Below, one piece after another: positions 41,004 to 50,751 of a stretch of 64,000 nt of DNA. The DNA lies in contig KV908682.1 of assembly GCA_002005505.1 (NCBI GenBank), positions 20,172 to 84,171 on the forward strand. The letters run 5' to 3'. The position numbers were made by a program, and so were the translations under genes. Source of the DNA: Botryococcus braunii. Its lineage: Eukaryota > Chlorophyta > Trebouxiophyceae. Every line of letters starts with the position of its first letter. Positions within the stretch are counted from its first letter, which is position 1. Under the pieces are notes generated by a model, which was not told where the DNA came from, did not search any database, and saw only the letters and a list, made by a program, of their open reading frames with translations.

Positions 41004-42803
41004 ATGACCAATGCAAAATATTTTTCTAGTGTAGATGTTAAATCTGCATTCTGGCAAGTCCCCATGCATCCTGATAGTACGAAATATACAGCTTTCATGA
41101 CTCCTGAAGGTAAATATGAGTGGCTTAGGATGCCCTTTGGTCTTAAAAACGCTTCATCCACCTTTCAGAGGATTATTGATCATGTACTGGGGCAAACTTG
41201 CTTTTCTGCACAGTACCTTGACGACATTTACATTTTTTCAGATTCATGGGAAGATCATCTAATGCACATTAGACTTGTGTTCCAAAAGCTATCTGACAAC
41301 AATATTAAACTTGGCAGACCAAAATGTATTTTTGGTGCCTCTTCTGTCAAAGCGCTTGGACATGTTGTGGGCGGGGGTGTGATGAAACCTGATCCCGAAA
41401 ACGTAGCTGCCATTTTAAATTTGCCCATACCGAGGGATGTTACTATGGTAAGATCAGTATTGAGCGCGGCAAGCTACTATCGAACTTATGTTGATAAGTT
41501 TGCTTTGATTTCTGAACCTATGGCTAATCTGCTCAAAAAGAATGTGAAGTTTGAGTGGACCCCTGAATGCCAGGAAGCCTTTCATAAACTTAAATCTTGC
41601 TTAACCAAAGAACCTTTACTCCGTTTGCCTAATTTTCGTAAGCCCTTCATCTTAACCACGGATTGGTCAAAAGTAGCAATCGGTGCCGTACTTAGTCAAA
41701 TCGATGAGGCGACCGAGTTTGATCATCCTGTTGCCTTTGCATCACGTTTGTTAAATTCGGCAGAGCGTAACTATGCGCCAACTGAAGGTGAGTGCTTGGC
41801 TTTGGTTTGGGCTATCGAAAAATTTAGACACTTCTTAGATGGGAGACATTTTATTGTGTACACTGATCATGCGGCATTACAGTGGCTGAACACTAAAAGG
41901 CATGCCAATTCTAAATTAGAAAGATGGGCTCTTAGGCTTCAAGAATACACCTTTACTGTTATACATAAAAAGGGGGAAGAAAATCTAGTAGCCGACTGCC
42001 TTTCACGTTGTGTTTATGCCGAGGCCCTGTATGCTTTTGCTATTGATCCCGTGTGGCCTGCTGGAGCTAAGACTCAGAAGGACTTGGACGAAATTCCATG
42101 TGTTGTCTGTGGTTATCCTCAGGGCGACGATAATATCGTCATCTGCGATGGGTGTCAACGGTGTTTCCATCTTAGATGTCTGCTGCCCCCTAGGTCTTTG
42201 CCCCCTAGTGGTGCTTGGTACTGTCCTGCATGTACACCTTATTTTGGCATGGAAGGTGAGTTGAAATTGGAGGAGCTAAGGGACAAGGAGACTCCTTTAT
42301 GCTTAAACAGGTATGACCCTTATAGGATTCCTGAATTTTTAGATTATGTACACTCCGGACATCAACTCGACCTCCTTAAGCCATTGCCACCGCGGACAGC
42401 AGCTGACTTTCGAAGAAGGGGCTCCTATTTCACCTCTCACCCGAGCATACCTGGATGGATCATGGTCTTCAAAAAGGTTCGTGGTAAGACAGCTCGCTGG
42501 CTTGTTTGTCCCCCTCTCTCTTATAGATGGGATATAATTCGAATGATTCATGATGTGCTAGTACACCCTGGAATTTCTCAAACCTTGGCAGTACTGCATA
42601 ACCATTTCCATTGGCCCGGAATTAAGGAAGATGTTGCTTTGTTTGTAAAAACTTGCGATGCGTGTCAGAAAATAAAGGCAGCATCCCCGCAACCTCCTCC
42701 TTATCAGAACCCGCTTTGTTTGGCCCACTTGATCATGTTCACATTGACCTGTTTGGCCCTTACCCTGAAAAGATCCTTAAGAATAACAAAGACAAAAATG
42801 TGA
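41004..42803 (+). pseudogene. Gypsy B pol: RT palm, RNase H, PHD finger, integrase zinc region
   Basis: YLDD lies at residues 71-74 of this segment, with RNase H TDWSKVAIGAVLSQ and YTDHAALQWL following. Residues 366-411 form a PHD finger: C366-x2-C369, CDGC, CFHLRC and a final CPAC. The integrase HHCC region reads HDVLVHPGISQTL..HFHWPG..CDAC. Near 42710 a one-base loss shifts the frame, so the last ~30 codons are out of frame. Confidence 0.9.
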
Positions 42804-43201
42804 AAAAAGTCTGGGTTGTAGTTATGATAGATTATTTTACCAAAGCTGCAGAATTAACACTAATCTATAATAAAACACCCATGACTGTTGCACGTTCATT
42901 TTACTACTCATGGATCTGCAGGTATGGTGTCCCAGCAGTAGTAACCTCTGATAATGGTGCTGAATTTTTAGCTGATTTTAAACACATGCTTTCCCGTCTT
43001 AACATCTATCACATCACTATTTCCCCGAATCACCCTTCTTCTAATGGTGTTGTGGAACGCTTGGTGAAAACTATCAAAACTATGCTTATTGCACATTATA
43101 ATGACAATCCGGTTGAAGGACCCTTTCTTTACCCATCATGCTTAATGCATACATGTCACGTCCTCATACTGCTCTTCGTGGACTTTCTCCTTTCCAGATG
43201 A
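42653..43201 (+). pseudogene. Gypsy B integrase core
   Basis: From about 42710 this frame continues the integrase: PALFGPLDHVHIDLFGP, VMIDYFTKAAEL, VTSDNGAEF and SPNHPSSNGVVERL, that is, D, D and E. The frame fails again near 43130, and the last ~20 codons are out of frame. Confidence 0.88.
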
Positions 43202-43743
43202 TATATGGGTATGCACCAAAATTGCCCGTTGCGGTCCGCGATGTGCTCGCTAATGCCGCTCAGCTATTCAGCCCTTCAGAGCATGTAATTAATCTTCGGG
43301 ACAGATTGCAAGAGCAGTATCAGCGCATAGCACTGGAGCTTTGTGACAGAATGCAGCAGCAGCTTGAGGGTCATCACAGGCGTGCACAAAGGCGTAAGCG
43401 TAAACAGACAGAGTTACAAGTCGGAGATCTGGTATTGGAAGCTGCACCTGGAAGAGGACCCTTGCAGAACAGTCTCAGAGGACCGTACCGCATTATTGCG
43501 TTGAATCCAGCTAAGACAATTGCAGTCCTTCACACGGGGTCCACTTTATTGAAAGGAGCGAGAGTTTTCAAGCGGCATACTTCCCATCTGGTTAGATATT
43601 ATGAACCGTCAGCCGTCTCGGGGGAGGGAGCCATAGAAACTTCTCATACTTATTCAGTTACAGTGTACCAGCAGTACATACCAATCAGACGGCCAGCGTT
43701 CCATCACCTTCTACAGATTTTTCATGACTTACAGTGGCAGTGA
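43138..43743 (+). pseudogene. Gypsy B integrase C-terminus
   Basis: The frame begins AYMSRPHTAL and continues MIYGYAPKLPVAVR, QVGDLVLEAAPGRGPLQ and GPYRIIALN..TIAVLHTGST, aligning with the tail of A. No chromodomain is present. GGGGGAGGGAG at about 43619-43629 may be the polypurine tract. Confidence 0.85.
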
Positions 43744-44273
43744 ACTCAGCGTATTCGTTACAGCGCAGCTGTTATGCCACATGCAGCACTTCTCACAGTT
43801 AGCCCACATAGCTTGGAGGCTGGACCAGTACCTAAATTTATCCACTTGCAGCTGCCCTTCTCCACTAAATGGATCAGGACAATACAAGGATCGGATCGTG
43901 TGTCTGGGAGGTCTTGTACAAGAAGCTTGGAGCGTTAGCGTGGGAATTCCCTGATTTTGCCTCTGCATTTACATGCATTGAGCAGCTTTTGAATCTCACA
44001 AACTTGATGCACTTGAAATTATTCTCACTATGAGCAATTATCAGCTTTTTGGGTACGTGGCAACTGATAACTCATCATCCAGTCAGAAACTAGGGAATCC
44101 AATCAGTGATGATAATGCTTGAATTATCTCCCTTGTATATGTTCTATTCAGGCAACCCCGGCAGGTCATAAATTTTGAAGTACTTATAGGGGTCTGATCA
44201 GACATTTCTCTCACAATTCAAGGATTTGTTTTCTTTCGAGTCAAGTCGGAGCCGTTAGCCCGACCACCGACAA
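43744..44273 (+). other. Region 3' of gypsy B
   Basis: No recognisable domain. It includes GTCTGATCAGAC near 44190. It is the expected place for a B 3' LTR start, but I find no match to the B 5' region here. Confidence 0.4.
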
Positions 44274-44600
44274 GTGTTCGACTTCGCTGTTTTTGTTTTC
44301 ACAATGGCAGATAGGAAAGTGTTTCGTTTCACAAATGAGCTCAACCTAACAACAACGGTTAAGCTTATTGATGCATTTGTAGAAAAGTCAAGTACTATGA
44401 CTGACTTTGAGTTAACCGACTATTACAATGATCATATGAGTGAGATGACGCAATTGATCAGTGCAACGCAGCATGTTTCAGCAGCAATAACAATGTTTGA
44501 GAAGATTCAGTCAAATATTAATTTGACATTCTCCAATCCAGCAGTAGCTGCAGGAATTCCCGACATACCGGTAGGAATCGCCTTTCGTTCATTACATATA
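44274..44600 (+). CDS. Unrecognised ORF, possible gag N-terminal fragment
   Basis: From the ATG at about 44304 the frame reads MADRKVFRFTNELN with a helical, Thr/Glu-rich composition and no known motif. It is cut at 44601 by the second copy of the X terminal repeat. Downstream of that copy a different frame (about 44765-44890) resumes protein-like sequence (FIGLERWQFGSFEQVL). The two may be halves of one protein split by the repeat. Confidence 0.4.
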
Positions 44601-44758
44601 TGTAGTGAGCATTTGACCTTACGTTCGAAAATTCAAATTCGAACTCGTTAGGGTGTTTAATAAGGCTTCTTGTATGGATTACGTTACGTAACGAATCCGT
44701 GCCTGATCCAGATTGGGTGGACTACTTGAGGCACCCACCATCTTTGTCTAGCCGGAAT
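44601..44758 (+). repeat. X terminal repeat, copy 2
   Basis: Identical to 34681-34838. ATATA is found immediately before it (44596-44600) and again just after it (about 44757-44761), which could be a target duplication for a separate short insertion. Confidence 0.8.
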
Positions 44759-44764
44759 ATACAG

Positions 44765-45203
44765 GCATTGAGAGTAAAGTAGATTTCATAGGCCTAGAGA
44801 GATGGCAATTTGGATCTTTTGAGCAAGTCTTATCAGACATTAAGCATAAGAAAGGTGATTACTACAGGCAACAGCACTTATTGATTTTCTGAGGAGCGCT
44901 TCTTCACCATCTCACCATCGTCACGCTCAGCACCAGCGGCAGCGTCAACCCAACCGACAGCAGTCAGGATACAAGGGCAATAAACGCAGCAGGAGTGAAG
45001 AACAAGTATGGACACAGCTACCACCTGCCATTGCCTGCCAACAATATTTACCGCAACCGGCAGTTAAGTCTACAATGGAGGAGGATATGAGAGATGCGAC
45101 ATCAAAAATGTCAGACCAAGCTACCCCACCTGTAGATGAAGAAGGCGGCATTTCCAGGCAAATGGCAGAATGTTTCAACTTGGACTCTTCAGAAGTCTAA
45201 AAG
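44765..45203 (+). pseudogene. Possible gag C-terminal fragment with basic, Gln/His/Arg-rich tract
   Basis: Two frames in succession give ERWQFGSFEQVLSDIKHKK and then RSASSPSHHRHAQHQRQRQ with a GYKGNKRSRSEE segment, ending at about 45200. A nucleocapsid-like basic tract suggests a retroelement Gag, but no family is recognised. A frameshift near 44890 makes it non-functional as read. Confidence 0.35.
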
Positions 45204-45658
45204 CATTATTGATTTTTGAATCAATACGTGTAGCTTGCAAGTGTTGGGCATGGTATCTTTGGCAGCAAATCTGCACGAGGGACTTGTATCTCATTTGACA
45301 ATTTCAAGGTTTATCCATCAACTCATGCTTGGGTGTTTTTGGCTAAAAACCCATAGAGCTCTGTCAAGCCTAAGCTCTACGAACAATATAGTAATAGGAA
45401 TTGTTTTGCTTCCTAAGACTAACACTGAGAACAATGGTAGAATCTTAGCGATGAATGAAGCATGTCAGTCAGACTTGACAGTATCGCGGACGAATGCCAG
45501 AACTTTTCAGAACCGGATCAACGGCAAAATGTATGGAGCAATGAGCATATCTATGCATGGTCTTGATCTTTAGACTTTAATTAGCATGAACTGTATATAA
45601 TGTTTGTGCAACACCCCTTTCTCAAAGAAAGGCTCAATGTAATCTTTCGTTCATTACA
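45204..45658 (+). other. 3' end of insertion X
   Basis: No coding features. A TATATAA-like motif occurs near 45594. The segment ends CTTTCGTTCATTACA at the boundary with element A. Confidence 0.45.
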
Positions 45659-46501
45659 CTTCAACTACCCTCAAAGACATGGTGTGTGAAGTGCCATCAG
45701 CCATGTTTATTCTGAAGGGTTTAATACCTTTGATCTGAGCAGGTGTGAACAAATGTTTGTTAGCCTCATATGCTTTTCCACTCATCAAGTTCGTCTTACA
45801 GCCTGAGTCAAAATGTCCAGTGCGGATGGCCATAGGGTTAAAGTGTGAAGGCCTTGCATCCTTAGAAACAGCAGGTTTAAGAAATGCAAACTTAAATGCC
45901 GGCATTGAAGCCGTGGGAGTGAAGATTGTTGGCACCTGATTTATTGCGACTTGAGCAAAATCAGTGTCCAATGGCAATGGAATGGCTTCCGCAATCTGCA
46001 TTGCTGGCGTGAGTAAAGAAATCAATGGAATATCATCTTCATTAAAATTCTTCCTGGAAATAAAATATGCCTGCTCTATGTGTAGAGCGTGGCCAGCATT
46101 CCCTGCCTGATTAGAAGTTCCTGCATGATAGTCATGGAAGTCCCTGCTTGACAAGGAAAGGCCTCCCCCCATTGCAGAGGAAGCTCTTTGCCATTGAGAT
46201 AGCAACAAAATGCAAGCTTCTCCTCTGCAGCCATATTATTTAGTGCTGTGCCCAACTCTACAAGGACATTCTGAGCATCAGCAGCAGAGGGAGTATGCAA
46301 AGAATCACACGCATCAACAAAAGCAGGAAACAAAGGGTTCTTGTTGATTCGCACAAGACCCGACAGTGTGGTTGTTATAACGGCTGAAGCAATACGACTC
46401 TCAGGGTTGTGAAAATAAGGTGCGGGATGGTGCGCGGGGCACACATCCTCTCGGTCAGATTGTCTAAAATTCTCAGCCCTGTGGGGTCTCCTATTGTTCA
46501 A
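45659..46501 (-). pseudogene. Element A protease region
   Basis: Two frames cover NNRRPHRAENFRQ..APYFHNPESR and then LLTPAMQIAEAIPLP, TASMPAF and GHFDSGCKTNLMS, aligned with B. The protease reads DSG, where B has DTG. A frameshift separates the two frames near 46100. The segment is cut by X at 45658. Confidence 0.85.
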
Positions 46502-47765
46502 AGCCTACACATTTGCTGGACTAACTTGATAGGAGGTACCAGACATGGGACCAACGCCTTGCAGCATATTGCAAAAGATTTGGTTAAGTTCAGGGCAGTC
46601 ACTAGTGATAATATCAGACTCAAGTGCAGGTGCAACAGCAGTGGAGTGAGAGGGATCAGCATCACCGTGTACTGATGTGTCAGTCACCTCCCTTGCATGT
46701 CGTAACAAGCCATCTGCATGAACATGCCGAAGAACGAGTGCGTGATTTGCAATATCCCTGCGGGTCTCCATGGGAGACATCTGTGCACCAAGATGCTCGC
46801 GCGAAGGCGGGTTACTCTGCTTTTTGCTCAATAAGTCGTTGATATAAATAGACCAATTAGCAAAGCGAGGATTCGCGTCTCGTGAGTCTTGAAATAATGC
46901 AACAATGTCAAGGTGATCATGTGTCAGCTGTACTTGAGGACATACAGTAGTTACTACACTCCTATCATGTACCACAGTCCTAGTTGTTATCATGCGGTGA
47001 GTGGGTAAATTAGTAGCATCCACTGCAAAATAGTTATCCGTGTTCGGGGTACGCTGCCAGATAGGTTCTAACGTGCATCTAAACTCAGTGTTGAACCTAG
47101 CCATGTACAACTCATTAGGCTCTTCTGGTGGGTGCTTCAAAACAGATGTAAATCAAATGAAGGTTTGACTCTGCCACTTTCATAATACACATCCGCTGGT
47201 TCAATGTTCTGGCCACTAGGCCATCCGGTGTGTGCGGCAGGTTTCGGAAAATGTTCAGGCCAATATGGTGGTTTTTCGAAACAATGAATGGTGGGATCAA
47301 AAAGAGCAAATTTCCATGGCCAAGTAGTATTCTTCTGTTTCTTGGCCAAGTTGGTAGGATTCGGTAAAGGCATTCTCCAACAATCATCTGAATACAAGGG
47401 CACATGTCGAAACGCAGATTCATGTTCCGGAAGTGGAGGCACTGGTAAGTTAGATTGCCCAGGAATATCATAAGGCTGTGGCTTACCTGAAGCCTGCTGC
47501 TGTAAATCAAATATGTGTCTTTCTTCAGCAGTCATCAGCCTTTTTCCTCTTTCAACGGCTGGAACATCTGAGGTAACTGCTTGCTTGAAAGAGAAAGGCC
47601 CGGCTGAATTTGGTGCAGCAATACTCGGCGAATTATTTTGCTGTGCCGTATGTGCCGAGACATTCTTTTTCTGGGTAGAGGGTAAAGATGGAATGCCTGC
47701 AGGAGTCTTGACTGCTGATGCTGACTTCCTGCACTTGCCTTAGGCTTGCGAATGATCTTCCTCAC
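46502..47765 (-). pseudogene. Element A gag central region
   Basis: Three overlapping frames align with the Pro-rich middle of B gag (for example YMARFNTEFRCTLEPIW against MARFNSTLDTKLEPIW, and VGPMSGTSY against LGPMSGTPS). Frameshifts near 47750, 47530 and 47140 and an in-frame stop at 46502-46504 break it. Confidence 0.8.
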
Positions 47766-48733
47766 TGGTGGAGACTTCGCTACATTCCTGGATTTTGTGC
47801 TTGAAAGATAATCTTAAGGCAACTTGGGAGATTGTTTTATCCACAGGAGTGGGAGGACAAGGTAGAATTTGGTCAGTAGTTGCTGCAGCATGCTCAATAG
47901 ACGGAGAAGACACAGTTCTCTTGCGTTTATTGGTAGCAGCACTGGCAGGCACATAAGTAGTAAACTTGCGAGTCTCAATTGGCATAGGCGTAAAAGAAGA
48001 CTCAGGGTTACCTTCACCATCAGTATCTTCACAATCTTCTTCATGTTTGCTGCCAGATGTGAGATCACAAATATTAACATCTAGATCCGAATCCTCATCA
48101 CCTGAGAAGTGTAGCTGCATCATGAATGAGAATGGCAATTTCTCTTCAAAACCCTGGTTATAATTTGCGTAGCCTCTGCCGTATCCGCGTCCTCTGCCCC
48201 TCTAATTAGTGTTGCGGTTATCCGTGAAGTTCCCTTGGTTCTGCTCACTCTCTCCCTGCGAATTGTTCACTTTTCCTGCCTGCATGTTGTTAGCCCTCTT
48301 GTTCTGCAGACTCATTACATATTCGGCATCCGAGTCTAATGCCCAAATTTGCAAATGTGAAAAAGTGATTGGGTTTGGGTTATCAGTGGCCTGCATTGCC
48401 ACATGCATGGTGGACAGCTTCTCCCTCATGAATCCACGGTGAAATTTATCAGACATTGAGTTGATGATAATCTCAAACGTTTCTGCTTTTTCGGGCAACC
48501 CAACCCAATGCTTATATCCTAGATCCTTGATCTCAGTGATATACTCACATGCAGGTTGATTTTCCCTCTGACGTTTTGCTCTCAATGCAGCAAGATACCC
48601 AATATGATCAGGTTTAAACAAACGGGTTAGTATCACAAAGAACTCTTTGACATCAGGTATGTTCTTACCCATGGTTGCTGAATCAATGCTTAATGCCACT
48701 TCAGTATTCGCTCGCGCAGCCTTCTTGACTGCA
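47740..48733 (-). pseudogene. Element A gag, capsid-like part
   Basis: VKKAARANTEVALSID and FKPDHIGYLAALRAK align with B. An in-frame TAG at about 48204-48202 is followed in frame by RGRGRGYGRGYANYNQGFEE, an RG-rich tract at the place of the basic tract of B. The segment is cut at 48733 by element E, with TGCA at 48730-48733 as the target duplication. Confidence 0.85.
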
Positions 48734-48746
48734 TGTCACGTCCTGA

Positions 48747-50250
48747 TATAGGGTACCCGATACCCAAGGTAGACAAATTTTTTTCTGATTGAAATCGGAG
48801 ATTATGCAACTACGGTTAGTAATAGCTGGGCTGCGGCTTCTGTATCAAGGTAAATTATGCGGATCGCCACTCAAGGATTCGGCCTTGAGACCTGGATTAC
48901 CGGAATACTGGATTACTGGTACTTACGAACCGTAAGTTACGATAGGGCCAATCGAGGGCTGGAGGTTACAATCGGAGACTGCTGCGGTTCAAGTCTCGGA
49001 TGTTTTAGTCGGGGATCTGTAGTCGGGGTCACCGGCTTACGGCCTATCGCAGGCCGGACTATCGGACTTTGGGGTTGACGTCTGGAGTATGAGTTCAACT
49101 GATGTGATAGGTCGTGCGTTTCACTTCCAAGGGTACTAAATTGAATTATTATTACTCTGTTATTAGGTTTTGTAGCTCCCTTTTAGGATTCGGGCTGGTC
49201 CACGTTCGGTGTTGTTGCGGCTTGGATGGAGCGGACTGGAAAGCACCTTGCGGCACTGGTAAACGGAATTATGAATGATGTTATAGTGATCAAATAATTA
49301 TCGAAAGTATTACGTCGGGTCAAATTGTAGTATCTCTATGTATAACGTGCGGTTATATCTCTGATCAAAACTTAAGTTCAACCACGTAGAGTATTATCGT
49401 TCGGAAACTATCAGGGTTTGGGTATTATTTAGTAAGACAATACTGATAATCTGACACTTAGGGGTGTTGCTTCACGAATACGACAAGTCAGGTCGAGTAA
49501 ATCGAGTACGATGATGCAAGTAGGCAAACAGACAGGCACATTAACGCAGGCGAGACGGACGTGGCTGGTAGGAATCTTGGGGTTCAACTTGTGCTTACAA
49601 AGAGACTTGCGACAGAGGTTTCCCTCTCCTAACACCTAGCACAGCGTGGTTTAGAAGACGGCTGGACGCCCTTATATAGTCGTCCCCGAACTTACGCGGA
49701 GATTCTGGAAGATTCTGGACCCTTCTAACCGAAAGGTCCAGAAGGGCTTAGAACCTTCTGGAGGAATCCAGAGAAGCTCTTACAATCAGCCACGCACTTC
49801 AAATGCATGACAAACTGACACGTATACGAAATCTAGAGAGTTCTAGACTGATGGAGAAAGTTCTGGACACGAAGTTCACAATGAAGAGACGCTAAACATT
49901 ACACGTCACCCCTGTTCTAGAAAGTACGAGCTGATTCCTGAAACATCAAGGAACTGTTTAGCAGCTGCTTATGAACTGCACATTAAAACTGGCCTTCAAC
50001 GTGCGGGCCAACAACGTGTCAAACAACAAATTTCCCTCCAAGTCCCACTCCAGACCAACACGTGCGGGGCTGGGACTTAAAAGGGCACAAGATTGAGGGT
50101 TTTATCAAGCAGTACAAAATCCTCTCGAGCCGTGCAAGTCCCGACTCGAGGGCGCAGTCTTCCCGGTCTCCAGGGCACCCGGAAAGGACATATTCTGTTC
50201 GAAATCCATAATGGCTACTTAGTATAACAGGCACTTGCTATATCGTCACA
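48747..50250 (-). repeat. Element E 3' LTR
   Basis: In element orientation it starts ATGTGACGATATAGC and ends GGGTACCCTATA. It carries the TATA box and heat-shock-like motifs also seen in the 5' LTR. Confidence 0.93.
49671..49942 (-). promoter_or_regulatory. TATA box with clustered heat-shock-element motifs, E 3' LTR
   Basis: On the minus strand CTATATAAGGG (49671-49679) lies about 24 bp downstream of GAATCTTCCAGAATC, a three-unit nGAAnnTTCnnGAAn motif (plus-strand units at 49703-49715). Further GAAnnTTC or TTCnnGAA units occur at about 49751-49764, 49856-49867, 49915-49922 and 49936-49943. The equivalent promoter of the 5' LTR is at about 57448-57720. Heat induction is inferred from the motif only. 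Confidence 0.65.
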
Positions 50251-50751
50251 TATGTCACGTCCTTTCCCCCCCTAAAAGGAAGGAAAAGACTGGGTACGTC
50301 TTTTCGAGAAGCAGCCTTTTGGCCTGCATAAGGTACAGCTTGTTAGGTAAAATAAGGTACGATTTGATGTTGCATGAGATGTTAAGTCTAACTCAGGGGC
50401 CAACTTCTCATATACGTGGAAATCCTGACTCCCAAAGAGGGTTTTGCTTGCATTGAGGTGGTCACAATATATTCTTGTACTGCAATGAATGGGTCAATAA
50501 GGTACAACCTATGTACTGCGTGCGGATGCGTAACTTTGCCAATATGGTGGCATATCAGATACCACTTGTAGAAACGCATAATTACCATAGACGAATATTT
50601 ATTTTCCTCCACCAGAGTTCGAATGCGTCAGATCGCTTCCACCATGAAGGTGTACATGGTTGATTAAAGCCAGTCTTTCGGGACTAAAAGCCTGTGTGAT
50701 ATTATTGCTCCCACTTCGGGAATCCAAACCCTTCCAAATATGCTGCTCCAT
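50251..50751 (-). other. Element E 3' untranslated region and polypurine tract
   Basis: On the minus strand AGGGGGGGAAAGG (about 50263-50275) is a polypurine tract next to the 3' LTR, followed by ACGTGACATA. Three ATAAGGTAC motifs occur at 50328, 50352 and 50497. No ORF is seen. Confidence 0.7.

Larger units (their letters stand above)
34681..45658 (+). mobile_element. Composite insertion X containing gypsy element B
   Basis: The block interrupts the protease of A, with 4-bp CTTC duplications (34677-34680, 45659-45662) and TG..CA termini (TGTAGTGAGC, TTCATTACA). It contains gypsy B gag-pol. The first ~158 bp recur exactly at 44601-44758, and the last 15 bp (CTTTCGTTCATTACA) recur at 44582-44596. 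Beyond these the expected full LTRs do not match. X is therefore either B with heavily rearranged LTRs or B joined to a second partial element (44597-45658). Confidence 0.75.

Noticed and set aside
40358..41161. 267-codon minus-strand ORF
   Set aside because: Antisense shadow of the element B RT region.
49000..50250. ORFs of 68-73 codons repeated at 48857-50234 and 56634-58011
   Set aside because: Paired only because they lie in the two E LTRs; no domain, and the frames cover the promoter and R region.
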